A stretch of DNA of 64,000 nt from Hydrogenophaga sp. (GTDB lineage Bacteria; Pseudomonadota; Gammaproteobacteria; Burkholderiales; Burkholderiaceae_C), in NCBI RefSeq assembly GCF_030373225.1, contig NZ_JAUCZG010000019.1, positions 1 to 64,000 of the forward strand. Direction: 5' to 3'. Under the pieces are notes generated by a model. That model worked only from the letters and a program-made list of their open reading frames with translations. It was not told where the DNA came from and searched no databases. The position numbers were made by a program, and so were the translations under genes. This document shows positions 44,912 through 54,724 of the stretch, piece by piece (position 1 is the stretch's first letter; each line of letters begins with the position of its first letter).

Positions 44912-45730
44912 ATGTCGGAACTGTTCGGACTTGACGCCTACGCACCGCGTGAAATTGCCCAGCGGTTGGAGACCGTCGGCGTGGCCAAGGCGCGCATGGC
45001 CACGCTGCCGCTGTGCCTGCTCGGTGTGCTGGCGGGGGCCTTCATCGGGCTGGGGTCGCTGTTTTTCGTCATCGTCAAGTCCGACCCGACTCTGGGCTTC
45101 GCCGCCGGCCAGGTGCTCGGCGGCCTGGTGTTCTCGCTGGGCCTTTTGCTGGTGGTGGTGGCGGGCGCCGAGCTGTTCACCGGCAACAACCTGCTGGCCA
45201 TGGCCTGGGCCGACCGGCAGATCACCACCCGGGAGCTGCTGCGCAACTGGCTGCTGGTCTGCGCCGCCAATTTCGTCGGCGCGGCCGGTCTGGCGCTGCT
45301 GGTGCATGCCAGTGGGCATACCGGTCTGAACGAAGGTGCCATCGGGCAGCAGGTGGTGCGAATCGCCCTGGCCAAGCAGGCCTTGCCATGGCACGAAGCG
45401 TTCTTTCGGGGCGTGCTGTGCAACGTGCTGGTGTGCCTGGCGGTCTGGATGGCGATGGCCGGTCGCAGCGTGGTCGACAAGGCCGTGGCGGTGGTTTTCC
45501 CGGTCACCGCCTTCGTGGCCGCAGGGTTCGAGCACAGCATCGCCAACATGTACCTGTTTCCCCTCGCCATGCTGGTCCAGGCGTCGGGCGCTGCGGCCGG
45601 CACCCCGGCCGTGACCGGGCTGGGTTTGCTGGGCAACCTGCTGCCGGTGATCGCCGGCAACCTGCTGGGCGGCAGTGTGCTCGTGGGCCTGGCCTATCAC
45701 GTGATCTACCGGCGGCGTTCGCCACCCTGA
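44912..45730 (+). CDS. Formate/nitrite transporter family protein
   Basis: VVAGAELFTGNNLLAMAWADRQITTRELLRNW, FFRGVLCNVLVCLAVWMAMAGRS, GFEHSIANMYLFPLAML. Confidence 0.93.
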   Translation: MSELFGLDAYAPREIAQRLETVGVAKARMATLPLCLLGVLAGAFIGLGSLFFVIVKSDPTLGFAAGQVLGGLVFSLGLLLVVVAGAELFTGNNLLAMAWADRQITTRELLRNWLLVCAANFVGAAGLALLVHASGHTGLNEGAIGQQVVRIALAKQALPWHEAFFRGVLCNVLVCLAVWMAMAGRSVVDKAVAVVFPVTAFVAAGFEHSIANMYLFPLAMLVQASGAAAGTPAVTGLGLLGNLLPVIAGNLLGGSVLVGLAYHVIYRRRSPP

Positions 45731-45953
45731 ACGCCATCGCAGGTGCGCTGTTGTAAAGCCGCGTCGACGTCAAAGCGGGCCGGGGTGTCCCGAAAAATAG
45801 TTACTGTTTGCGCGGCGCTGCGAGCATAATCGCGTGGCGAGCGCCCAAGGCGCTCGTTCTGACAAGTGATCGGTCGGTTTCGCGTGCTACAGGTTTTTGT
45901 GTGCTAACGGGGCTCCATCGCTATTTTCCTCAGTGTTATTAGGAGTCCCGACC

Positions 45954-46391
45954 ATGGGCAACAAACTGTACGTTGGCAATCTGCCATACACCGTCCGCGA
46001 CGAAGACCTGCAACAAGCATTCAGCGCCTATGGCTCTGTCAACAGCGCCAAGGTCATGATGGAGCGCGACACCGGTCGTTCCAAGGGTTTCGGCTTTGTC
46101 GAAATGGGCAACGACGCCGAAGCGCAGGCCGCTGTTGAAGGCATGAACGGCCAGTCCCTGGGCGGTCGCAGCCTGGTGGTGAACGAAGCCCGTCCGATGG
46201 AAGCCCGTCCTCCCCGCAGCGGTGGTGGCGGCTTCGGCGGCGGTGGTGGTCGCAGCGGTGGTGGCGGCTACGGCGGTGGCGGTGGTGGCGGCGGCAGCGA
46301 CGGCGGCTTCCGCAGCCCCTACGGTGGTGGCGGCGGTGGCGGTGGCCGTCGTGAAGGTGGTGGCGGCGGCGGCGGCCGTGGCGGCTACTGA
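45954..46391 (+). CDS. Glycine-rich RRM RNA-binding protein
   Basis: KLYVGNLPYTVRDEDLQQAFSAYGSVNSAKVMMERDTGRSKGFGFVEM (RNP2/RNP1) plus C-terminal Gly/Arg-rich tail. Confidence 0.95.
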   Translation: MGNKLYVGNLPYTVRDEDLQQAFSAYGSVNSAKVMMERDTGRSKGFGFVEMGNDAEAQAAVEGMNGQSLGGRSLVVNEARPMEARPPRSGGGGFGGGGGRSGGGGYGGGGGGGGSDGGFRSPYGGGGGGGGRREGGGGGGGRGGY

Positions 46392-46444
46392 TCGGCCAGA
46401 CCGATCCCCTTGATCCGGCGAGCTTTGCGGCCCGCCCGACAGAC

Positions 46445-46478
46445 AAAAGCCCTGTGGCCTGGCCCCGGGGCTTTTTTC
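46445..46478 (+). terminator. Terminator after the RRM gene
   Basis: AAAAGCCCTGTGGCCTGGCCCCGGGGCTTTTTT. Confidence 0.75.
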
Positions 46479-46500
46479 ATGGGCGCTGGCCTTCGGCGGG

Positions 46501-47313
46501 TCAGCCTGGACCGTTCGATGGCTTTTGCCGATGCTTGCGCGCCCTGCCCGCGAGGAGCCGGTCAAACCAGGGGTTGGGCAAGATCCGCAGCAGCTTGGCA
46601 ACCACGCCCATCTGCCAGGGAATCACCCGGTAGCTGGCGCCGGAGGTGATGGCGAGGAAGGCCCGCTCGGCAAAGGCATCGGCACTGAGCAGGAACGGCA
46701 TGGCGTAGCGGTTTTCGCGGGTCAGGGGAGTGTCCACATACCCTGGCAACAGCGTGACGACCGACACGCCGCTGCCGCGCAGTTCTCCCCGCAGGCTTTC
46801 GCAGTAGGCCACCACCGCGGCCTTGCTGGCGCAATAGGCGCCGTGGCCGGGCAAGCCCCGGATGGCCGCGACGCTGGCAATGCCCACCAGTGCGCCGCTG
46901 CCGCGCTGTGCCATGGCCGCCACGAAAGGATGAAAGGTGGCCGCCACGCCCGTGTTGTTGAGGGCAAAGGTGCGGGCCATCACATCCAGGTCTTCGCGCT
47001 CGGTGGTGTCCATGCCGATGCTCACGCCGGCGTTGGCAATCACCACGTCCGGCACGCCCTGGGCCTCAAGGCAGGCCCGGCCGGTGGCCACGATGCTGTC
47101 GATCTCGGAGACGTCTGCGCCGTACACCCGGCAGCGCCCGGCGTCCCAACCCTGGGCGTCTGCGAAGGCCTGCATCTCGGCGGTGCGCCGGGCCACCAGT
47201 GCCAGGCGGTAGCCGCTGCGCGCAAAGCGCAGTGCCAGCGCCTGACCGATGCCGCTGGAGGCGCCCGTGATGAAGGCCAGTGGCGCCATGTTGGTGACGG
47301 GATTCGGGTTCAT
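46501..47313 (-). CDS. Short-chain dehydrogenase/reductase
   Basis: AFITGASSGIGQALALRFARSGYRLALVAR, IANAGVSIG, YCASKAAV. Confidence 0.94.
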   Translation of the reverse strand: MNPNPVTNMAPLAFITGASSGIGQALALRFARSGYRLALVARRTAEMQAFADAQGWDAGRCRVYGADVSEIDSIVATGRACLEAQGVPDVVIANAGVSIGMDTTEREDLDVMARTFALNNTGVAATFHPFVAAMAQRGSGALVGIASVAAIRGLPGHGAYCASKAAVVAYCESLRGELRGSGVSVVTLLPGYVDTPLTRENRYAMPFLLSADAFAERAFLAITSGASYRVIPWQMGVVAKLLRILPNPWFDRLLAGRARKHRQKPSNGPG

Positions 47314-47325
47314 TGGCGTCAGGTG

Positions 47326-47997
47326 TCAGCGTGGAAGGAGCTGGACCTTCACGCGGCCCTTGAAATCGGCCACGCCGGTGTCGCCGCGGTAGTCGATCGA
47401 GTCTGCGACCAGCCGGTCGGCACCCCGCAGCAGGGTCACCGGTTGATCGGAAACCACCCGCTCGGGGTCGACAAACACCTTGAGGTACTCGCCCCGGAAT
47501 TCCAGCCGGGGCAGCGCCTGGCCCGCGGCGCCGACACCTCCTTCGCGCACCACGACGGCGTCACCCTCGAGGATGAACTGGGTGTTGTCGGCGTTGGTGG
47601 TGACCAGGCGCGCACTGGCCACCGTGGGCCGGCCTTCATCACCCATGTTGCGGATGCGCGCGTTGTCGATTTCGATGCGGTCGTCGTCGGGGTGGTGGCG
47701 GGCCTCGTCGCCGACCACTTCGGATTTGAGCAAACCGTCGGCGTCAAAGGCCTTGACCGAAAACCCGCGCATGAAATAGTCGGGTTCGCTGCTCAAAGGG
47801 CGCGTGGGCTCCGGCGCTTCGGGCCCGGGAGTGGCACGCAGCAACCAGTACGAGGCCAGGGCCAGCACGCCCATCAGCAAGACCGGCAGGTAGATGGAGA
47901 TGCGGTCGAGCAGCTGGGGCTTGCGCTTGGGTGGACGCGCCGCGGGTTCGGTCAGGTCGACCGTGTCCAGAAAGTCCAGCGGGTCGGAGGGACTCAT
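47326..47997 (-). CDS. lptC: LPS export protein LptC
   Basis: Single N-terminal TM, then SEPDYFMRGFSVKAFDADGLLKSEVVGDEARHHPDDDRIEIDNARI; 4-bp overlap with kdsC. Confidence 0.88.
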   Translation of the reverse strand: MSPSDPLDFLDTVDLTEPAARPPKRKPQLLDRISIYLPVLLMGVLALASYWLLRATPGPEAPEPTRPLSSEPDYFMRGFSVKAFDADGLLKSEVVGDEARHHPDDDRIEIDNARIRNMGDEGRPTVASARLVTTNADNTQFILEGDAVVVREGGVGAAGQALPRLEFRGEYLKVFVDPERVVSDQPVTLLRGADRLVADSIDYRGDTGVADFKGRVKVQLLPR

Positions 47998-48557
47998 CGC
48001 GCCGCCACTTCCAGTTCGCGGGCGTAGGCACCACTGGCCACGAGCAGGAGGTCGCACAGGTCGCGCACGGCACCCTGGCCGGGCAGTCGCGTGCTGACAT
48101 GGTGGGCCACGGCCAGCACCTCGGCGTGGGCGGTGGGGGGCGCGCAGGCCAGGGCGGCACGGCGCAGCATGGGCAAGTCGGGCCAGTCGTCGCCCATGGC
48201 GGCGGCCGACGACCAATCGAGACCCAGCTCGGCCAGGATTTCTTCGGCCGCCGGGCGCTTGTCTTCGGTGCCGAAGCGCGCGTGGACCACACCCAGCGCC
48301 CCCAGGCGGGCGCGCAAGGCCGCGGAATCGCGGCCCGTCACCACGGCGACGCCGATGCCCGCGCGTTGCAGCAGCTTGATGCCGTGGCCGTCCAGCGTGT
48401 GAAAGCGCTTGAGCGTTTCACCCGATTCACCGAAGTAGAGGCCGCCATCGGTGAGCACACCATCGACATCGAGGAACACCACGCGGATGCCCTGCGCCCG
48501 CAGCAGCAGTTCAGGAGGAAAGGCGAGCACCGGGCGCAGGGCGGGCAGGGCGTTCAT
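47994..48557 (-). CDS. kdsC: KDO-8-phosphate phosphatase KdsC (HAD family)
   Basis: IRVVFLDVDGVLTDGGLYFGESGETLKRFHTLDGHGIKLLQRAGIGVAVVTGRDS. Confidence 0.95.
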   Translation of the reverse strand: MNALPALRPVLAFPPELLLRAQGIRVVFLDVDGVLTDGGLYFGESGETLKRFHTLDGHGIKLLQRAGIGVAVVTGRDSAALRARLGALGVVHARFGTEDKRPAAEEILAELGLDWSSAAAMGDDWPDLPMLRRAALACAPPTAHAEVLAVAHHVSTRLPGQGAVRDLCDLLLVASGAYARELEVAAR

Positions 48558-49556
48558 TCAGATCACTTTCGACCGCATCAGGTCGTTGGTGTTGAGCGCG
48601 CCGATGAGGCGGCCGTCCCCGTCGACCACCAGCACGCTGGTGATGCGGCTGGCCTCCATGACGCCGGCGGCTTCCACCGCGAGCGCGTCGGCGCGCACGG
48701 TGCGGGGGTCGGGGTGCATCACGTCGGCCGCCTGCAGGGCGCGCAGGTCGGCGCTGCTGCCGGTCTTCTCGATCAGACGGCGCAGGTCGCCATCGGTGAA
48801 GATGCCGAGCACGCGCCCGTCGGCATCCACCACGGCGCTCATGCCCAGACCTTTGGCGCTGATCACGCCCATGAGCTCCATCAGGCTGGACCGGGGGCCG
48901 ACGCGCGGAACGTCTGTCCCGCTGCGCATCACGTCGCTCACGTGGGTGAGCAGCTTGCGTCCGAGCGCGCCACCGGGGTGCGAGCGGGCAAAGTCATCGG
49001 CCTTGAAGCCACGCGCATCGAGCAGCGCCACGGCCAGCGCGTCGCCCATGGCCAGTTGTGCGGTGGTGCTGGCGGTCGGCGCCAGGTTGTGGGGGCAGGC
49101 CTCCTTGTCCACCGAGCTGTCCAGCACCGCCATCGCATGGCGCCCCAGCGTGGAGCCGGGTCGCCCGGTGAGCGCAATCAGGGGCACGCCCATGCGTTTG
49201 ATCAGCGGAAGAATGGCGGTGAGCTCTTCGCTCTCTCCGCTGTTGCTGATGCCGAGCACGACATCGTCTGCCGTGATCATCCCCAGGTCGCCGTGGCTGG
49301 CTTCGGCCGGGTGCACGAACATGGCCGGGGTGCCGGTGGAAGCCAGCGTGGCCGCGATCTTGCGGCCGATGTGGCCACTCTTGCCCATGCCCATGACGAC
49401 GACGCGACCGCGGCACGACAACATGCTGGTCACCGCCGCGGCAAACGTCTCGTTCAAGCGAAGCGCCATCGCGGTGACGGCCTGCGCCTCGATGCTCAGC
49501 GTTTCGCGGGCCATCGCCAGGGCGCGGGCGGCATCAAAGTGGGGGTTCAGCGACAT
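48558..49556 (-). CDS. kdsD: D-arabinose-5-phosphate isomerase (SIS + CBS domains)
   Basis: VVVMGMGKSGHIGRKIAATLASTGTPAMFVHPAEASHGDLGMI...HPGGALGRKLLTHVSDVMRSG; two CBS domains. Confidence 0.95.
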   Translation of the reverse strand: MSLNPHFDAARALAMARETLSIEAQAVTAMALRLNETFAAAVTSMLSCRGRVVVMGMGKSGHIGRKIAATLASTGTPAMFVHPAEASHGDLGMITADDVVLGISNSGESEELTAILPLIKRMGVPLIALTGRPGSTLGRHAMAVLDSSVDKEACPHNLAPTASTTAQLAMGDALAVALLDARGFKADDFARSHPGGALGRKLLTHVSDVMRSGTDVPRVGPRSSLMELMGVISAKGLGMSAVVDADGRVLGIFTDGDLRRLIEKTGSSADLRALQAADVMHPDPRTVRADALAVEAAGVMEASRITSVLVVDGDGRLIGALNTNDLMRSKVI

Positions 49557-49630
49557 GCATCGATTATCGCCGTCGACCCGCTGGCCGCAGCGCCTTCGGG
49601 GAAGAGACCACCGCCCGTTAACATCCCTGC

Positions 49631-51616
49631 ATGACCTCGCTCGACATCGCGCTGCTGTACCTTCTGGCCTCCGTGCTGGGCGTGGTGGCCTGCCGCCTGG
49701 TGCGCCTGCCACCGATGCTGGGCTACCTGGTGGTGGGGGTGTTGATCGGACCCCACGCGCTGGCGCTGGCGCAGGATTCCAGCGGCATCCGCTACCTGGC
49801 GGAGTTCGGCGTGGTGTTCCTCATGTTCGTGATCGGGCTCGAATTCAGCCTGCCCAAGCTGCGCTCGATGAAGCGACTGGTGTTCGGCCTGGGCCTGTCG
49901 CAGGTGGTGCTCACGGTGGTGATCACCACCGCAGCGTCGATGGTGCTCACGCTGTTGCTGCCGACCTGGTGGGACATCAGCTGGCAGACCGCGCTGGCGC
50001 TGGGCGGTGTGATGGCCATGAGCAGCACGGCCATCGTGATCAAGCTGGTGGCCGAGCGGCTGGAGCTGGAGTCCGAGCACGGCAAGCGCGTGCTGGGCAT
50101 CCTGCTGTTCCAGGATCTGGCCGTGGTGCCCTTGCTGGTGCTCATTCCCGCGCTGGCTGCTGCGCCCGAAGACCTGCTGCCGGCGCTGGGCTGGGCCACG
50201 CTCAAGGCCGTGCTGCTGCTCGGCCTGCTGCTCACCGGCGGGCAAAAGGTGATGCGCTGGTGGCTGACCCTGGTTGCAAGGCGCAAGAGCGACGAGTTGT
50301 TCATGCTCAACCTGCTGTTGATCACGCTGGGGCTGGCCTGGCTGACCGAACACGCCGGCCTGTCGCTGGCTCTGGGCGCTTTCGTGGCCGGCATGTTGAT
50401 CTCGGAGACCGAGTTCAAGCACCAGGTGGAGACGGACATCCGTCCGTTCCACGACGTCTTGCTGGGTCTGTTCTTCATCACCATCGGCATGATGCTGGAC
50501 TGGCGTCTGGTGTTCGACCGCTGGCAACTCGTGCTGCTGCTCCTCACGATGTCGGTCGGCTTCAAGCTGGCGCTCATCACCGGCCTGACGCGCGCCCTGG
50601 GTGCGCCCATGGGCGTGGCGCTGCGAACCGGCCTCTACCTCGCGCAGGCCGGCGAATTCGGTCTGGTGTTGCTCACGCTCGCCGGCAACAACAACCTGAT
50701 TCCGCCAGCGCTGTTCAACCCCATCCTGGCGTCGATGGTGCTGTCGATGCTGGCCACGCCGTTCGTGATCATGTATGCCAACACCATCGTCACGCGCCTG
50801 GTCGGCAGCGACTGGCTGATGCAGTCGGTGCAGATGACGAGCATCGCACGCAAGGCCATCAACGCCGACAAGCACGTGATCATTTGCGGCTATGGTCGAT
50901 GCGGCCAGAACCTGGCCAGGCTGCTTGAAGGCGAGGGCATTCCCTACATGGCGCTCGACCTGGACCCCGACCGGGTTCGCCAGGCCGCGGCTGCGGGCCA
51001 TTCGGTGGTGTTTGGCGATGCCGCCCGCCTGCAGGCGCTCATGGCAGCCGGCCTGCACCGCGCCAGCGCGGTGGTGGTGACCTACCTGGACACCCCCAGC
51101 GCACTCAAGGTGTTGCGCCACACCCATGAACAGGCGGCGAACGTCCCGGTGGTGGTGCGCACGGTGGATGACGTGGACCTGGAGAAACTGCGGTCGGCGG
51201 GCGCCACCGAAGTGGTGCCCGAGGCCATCGAGGCCAGCCTGATGCTCGCCAGCCATGCCCTCGCACTGGTGGGCGTGCCCATGCGCCGCGTGATCCGCGT
51301 GGTGCAGGAACAGCGCGATGCGCGCTACAACCTGCTGCGCGGCTACTTTCACGGCGCCGACGACAGCAGTGCGGACGAGATCGAGCACGAGCGCCTGAAC
51401 ACCGTGACGCTGCCGGCGGCCGGACGCAACGTGGGCAGGACGCTGGAGAGCCTGGCACTGCATGCGGTGGGCGTTCGGGTGGTGAGCCTGCGCCACGCCA
51501 GCGGCATGCCGGCCGCGCTGTCCGACGACATGGTCCTGCAGGGTGGCGACACGCTGGTGCTCAGCGGCAAGGCGCCGGCACTGGCACTGGCGGAAGACAA
51601 ACTGCTGTCCGGCTGA
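49631..51616 (+). CDS. CPA2-family (KefB/C-like) cation:proton antiporter with RCK_N and RCK_C domains
   Basis: Polytopic N-terminus LGYLVVGVLIGPHALAL; HVIICGYGRCGQNLARLLEGEGIPYMALDLDPDRV; C-terminal GGDTLVLSGK. Confidence 0.93.
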   Translation: MTSLDIALLYLLASVLGVVACRLVRLPPMLGYLVVGVLIGPHALALAQDSSGIRYLAEFGVVFLMFVIGLEFSLPKLRSMKRLVFGLGLSQVVLTVVITTAASMVLTLLLPTWWDISWQTALALGGVMAMSSTAIVIKLVAERLELESEHGKRVLGILLFQDLAVVPLLVLIPALAAAPEDLLPALGWATLKAVLLLGLLLTGGQKVMRWWLTLVARRKSDELFMLNLLLITLGLAWLTEHAGLSLALGAFVAGMLISETEFKHQVETDIRPFHDVLLGLFFITIGMMLDWRLVFDRWQLVLLLLTMSVGFKLALITGLTRALGAPMGVALRTGLYLAQAGEFGLVLLTLAGNNNLIPPALFNPILASMVLSMLATPFVIMYANTIVTRLVGSDWLMQSVQMTSIARKAINADKHVIICGYGRCGQNLARLLEGEGIPYMALDLDPDRVRQAAAAGHSVVFGDAARLQALMAAGLHRASAVVVTYLDTPSALKVLRHTHEQAANVPVVVRTVDDVDLEKLRSAGATEVVPEAIEASLMLASHALALVGVPMRRVIRVVQEQRDARYNLLRGYFHGADDSSADEIEHERLNTVTLPAAGRNVGRTLESLALHAVGVRVVSLRHASGMPAALSDDMVLQGGDTLVLSGKAPALALAEDKLLSG

Positions 51617-51743
51617 AGCCGGGCAAAGCGACGGCCCGGGGAATTTCCCGAATTGTCAGTGGACATTCCAACCTCCGGGTTTTGTTTGTGACCAATCAGT
51701 ATGTATCCTCACGGTCTCTTCAACCTTCCCGGAGACCAATCCC

Positions 51744-52706
51744 ATGATGGACCGTCGTTTGTTTCTTGGTGCTGGCGTCGCCGGTGCTTCTGCGCTGACC
51801 TTATCGTCGGTGTTCTCGCAAAACACCCCCAACTTCGGCGCACCGGTCCTGCCTGCGCCAGGCTTTCGCAAGATGAAACTGGGCGCGATGGAAGTGATCG
51901 CGATCAACGATGGTGCCCTGCGCCGTCCGCTGGGTGAAGAGTTCGTTCGCAATGCGCCGCTGGAGCAGGTCAAGGCCATGCTCGCCTCGCAAAACCTCCC
52001 CACCGATTACGTGGACATTCCGTTCACGCCCTACCTGATCGTGAGCGGCAACACGCGGTTCCTGATCGACACCGGCTTCGCCGACAACGGTCCCCCGACC
52101 ACCGGCCGCCTGGTGGCCAACATGGCCGCCGCAGGTCACAAGCCCGAAGACATCGACCACGTCATCATCAGCCACTTCCACGGGGACCACATCAACGGCC
52201 TGATCAAGAAAGACGGCTCGCTGATGTTCCCCAAGGCAAAGATCCATGTGCCGACCACCGAAATGGCCTTCTGGATGGACGACGCCAAGATGGCAGCCGC
52301 GCCACCCGCAGCCCAGGGCGGATTCCAGAATGCGCGCCGCGTGTTCGGTGCGGTCCCGGCCGATCGCCTGGTGCGTTTCGAGCCAGGCGCAGAGCTCGCG
52401 CCCGGTATCCAGTCGTCGGCTGCATTCGGCCACACGCCGGGCATGTCGGTGTTCACGGTGCGTTCTGAAGGACAGTCATTCATGTACACGGCCGACGTGA
52501 CCAACGTGCCTTCGCTGTTTGCGCGCAGCCCCGACTGGGCCGTCGCATTCGACATGGACGCCGAGATGGCCCGCCAGACGCGTCGCCGCATCTACGACAC
52601 GCTGGTGAAGGACAAGATGGCCATGGGCGGTTTCCATTTCCCGTTCCCCGCGCTGGGCACCATCGAGGCCTCGGGCAACGGCTACCAGTTCAAACCCATG
52701 GCCTGA
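51744..52706 (+). CDS. Exported MBL-fold metallo-hydrolase with Tat-like signal
   Basis: MMDRRLFLGAGVAGASALTLSSVFS; HxHxDH motif ISHFHGDHINGL. Confidence 0.92.
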   Translation: MMDRRLFLGAGVAGASALTLSSVFSQNTPNFGAPVLPAPGFRKMKLGAMEVIAINDGALRRPLGEEFVRNAPLEQVKAMLASQNLPTDYVDIPFTPYLIVSGNTRFLIDTGFADNGPPTTGRLVANMAAAGHKPEDIDHVIISHFHGDHINGLIKKDGSLMFPKAKIHVPTTEMAFWMDDAKMAAAPPAAQGGFQNARRVFGAVPADRLVRFEPGAELAPGIQSSAAFGHTPGMSVFTVRSEGQSFMYTADVTNVPSLFARSPDWAVAFDMDAEMARQTRRRIYDTLVKDKMAMGGFHFPFPALGTIEASGNGYQFKPMA

Positions 52707-52726
52707 CAGGGTCGCCATGGTCTCCT

Positions 52727-52758
52727 GCCCCGGCCTTCGCGCCGGGGCTTTTTTTTTG
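52727..52758 (+). terminator. Rho-independent terminator after the MBL-fold gene
   Basis: GCCCCGGCCTTCGCGCCGGGGCTTTTTTTTT. Confidence 0.92.
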
Positions 52759-52798
52759 ACCGGTCGATAATGGGGCACTCTCCCAAGACCCGACGACC

Positions 52799-53344
52799 AT
52801 GGACACCTCCGCCTTTCTCAAAGCCCACATCCGCACGGTGCCCGACTGGCCCGCACCCGGGGTGCAGTTCCGCGACATCACACCGTTGCTGCAAGACCCC
52901 CATGTGTTTCGCGTGCTGATCGATGCCTTCGTGCACCGCTACATGGACCCGGCGCTCAAACCCGGCGTGGTGGCCGGTCTGGATGCCCGCGGCTTCATCA
53001 TCGGCTCGGTGCTCGCCTACGAACTCGGCGTGGGCTTCGTGCCGATCCGCAAGAAGGGCAAGCTGCCCTTCACCACGGTGGAAGAAACCTACGAGCTGGA
53101 ATACGGCAGCGCCACGGTGGAGCTGCACACCGACGCGGTCAAGGCCGGCGACAAGGTGGTGCTGATCGACGACCTGATTGCCACCGGCGGCACGATGATG
53201 GCCGGGAGGCGACTGCTGGAGAAACTGGGTGCCGAGGTCATGGAGGGTGCGGCCATCGTCGATCTGCCCGAGCTGGGCGGATCGCAGAAGCTGCGCGAAT
53301 CCGGCCTCAAGCTCTTCACGCTGGTGGACTTCTCTGGCCACTGA
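52799..53344 (+). CDS. apt: Adenine phosphoribosyltransferase
   Basis: [69 protein letters not shown]. Confidence 0.97.
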   Translation: MDTSAFLKAHIRTVPDWPAPGVQFRDITPLLQDPHVFRVLIDAFVHRYMDPALKPGVVAGLDARGFIIGSVLAYELGVGFVPIRKKGKLPFTTVEETYELEYGSATVELHTDAVKAGDKVVLIDDLIATGGTMMAGRRLLEKLGAEVMEGAAIVDLPELGGSQKLRESGLKLFTLVDFSGH

Positions 53345-53368
53345 ACGCAAGCGAACAGGCCCGGGGCG

Positions 53369-54028
53369 TCAAAGCTTGCCGTGCTGGGTCTCGCTGAGGG
53401 CAGCGAAGTCGCTGTGCGATTCGGGCACCGGAAGTTTCGCGTCTTCCGGGGAGGGATAGGCCGGCTTGGCTGCGGCTTGCAGTGCCTGCCGGAACGCCGC
53501 CACCTCGTCTTCACCGAGCGCCTGCATGGGCGCGTGTGACGAACGGATGTTGGGCTTGGGAATGGCCGTGGCACTGAACACCTCGGCGTCGCGCCGGGTC
53601 TGCACCGACACCGAGGAGCGCAGGGCCACGCCCACCTGATCGTGCACCGCGCGGCGGCGCCAGTACACCGAGCGCACCAGCATGCCGTGGCGGGCCTTGG
53701 CGCTTTGCTGGATCCAGTTTTCGATTTCCAGCAGGTACTCGTCGGGCATGCTCTCGGCAGGCAGCGCCAGATCGATCAAGACCAGAAACGAATCGCCATT
53801 GGCATCGAGGGTGAGCACCTTGAATTCGTAGCTGGTGGAGAGCACGCCGCCGCGAATGAGCGACTCGCGCACCACAGCGAACAACTGCTCGCGCCGCAGG
53901 ATGCGCCGACCCTTGCGCGGCGAGATCAGCGGCAAGGTGGTCTGCCCGAAGGACTTGCGCGCGCGGGCCAGACGCCCTTTTCCCGACCCGTTGGTTTTTT
54001 TGGCTTGCAGCCAGCTCATGAAGGACAT
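53369..54028 (-). CDS. Conserved hypothetical protein
   Basis: 219-aa ORF with plausible codon bias (MSFMSWLQAKKTNGSGKGRLARARKSFGQTTLPLISPRKGRRILRREQLFAVVRESLIRGGVL...); no family recognised. Confidence 0.75.
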   Translation of the reverse strand: MSFMSWLQAKKTNGSGKGRLARARKSFGQTTLPLISPRKGRRILRREQLFAVVRESLIRGGVLSTSYEFKVLTLDANGDSFLVLIDLALPAESMPDEYLLEIENWIQQSAKARHGMLVRSVYWRRRAVHDQVGVALRSSVSVQTRRDAEVFSATAIPKPNIRSSHAPMQALGEDEVAAFRQALQAAAKPAYPSPEDAKLPVPESHSDFAALSETQHGKL

Positions 54029-54126
54029 GGTCAAAGTGTGCACAAGGCCTTGCGCTGAAGTGTTCGGAACAGAGAGGTGAAAGCGGTGCTGCTCGCAGCC
54101 ATGGGCCAGCACCGTCCTCGGGGCGA

Positions 54127-54618
54127 TCAAGTGACAGCCACCCGCTTGGGTTTGTTGTACATGCGCCGGGCCAGCACCGCCGACATGGCCACCGTGACTT
54201 CCAGCGCGACTTCAGGGTGTCGGCTGGAGAGCTCGCGAAAACGCAGCGGGGTCATGCACCAGAGCCGGCAGTCGCTGCCGGCGTGCACCGTGGCGCTGCG
54301 GGGCAGGTGGCTGAAAAACGCGCCTTCGCCGAGCAGCGAACCCGAGCCCACCACTGCGATGCGAACGCGCTCCTTGTCGTCTTCGTAGTGCACGGTGAGC
54401 GTGCCGCTCTCGACAAAATAAACCGTGCGGTCCTTCACACCCTGCTCGATCAGCACCTGACCCTGCTGCAGCACCACCGGCTGCAGGTAGTTGGCCAGCA
54501 TCGGCCACTGGATTTCGGTCAGGTTCAGGGGCACCGCGTCGAGCGCGCTGCTGTGCCGCATGGACTCGGCCAGGCCTTTGATGTCGAAGCGCAGGGATGT
54601 CGGTGGTGTGACATGCAT
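54127..54618 (-). CDS. Stand-alone cyclic-nucleotide-binding (Crp-like) domain protein
   Basis: VVLQQGQVLIEQGVKDRTVYFVESGTLTVHYEDDKERVRIAVVGSGSLLGEGAFFSHLPRSATVHAGSDCRLW; no C-terminal HTH. Confidence 0.88.
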   Translation of the reverse strand: MHVTPPTSLRFDIKGLAESMRHSSALDAVPLNLTEIQWPMLANYLQPVVLQQGQVLIEQGVKDRTVYFVESGTLTVHYEDDKERVRIAVVGSGSLLGEGAFFSHLPRSATVHAGSDCRLWCMTPLRFRELSSRHPEVALEVTVAMSAVLARRMYNKPKRVAVT

Positions 54619-54724
54619 CACGTCAAGATACCCGCGTCCCGCATGCCCGCGCAAGCTGTACTTACCAGTGTTTACAACTGCACCGCCGAGCGGCATTCGC
54701 TGCGTTCCGGGCGGCGTGCGCGGC

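Noticed and set aside
46212-46391. GGTGGCGGC-rich tract as a microsatellite
   Set aside because: It is the glycine-rich C-terminal tail of the RRM protein; codon usage varies and it stays in frame, as expected for this family.
49547-51496. 649-aa minus-strand ORF opposite the cation:proton antiporter
   Set aside because: His/Gln-rich antisense frame of a membrane-protein gene, not a real CDS.
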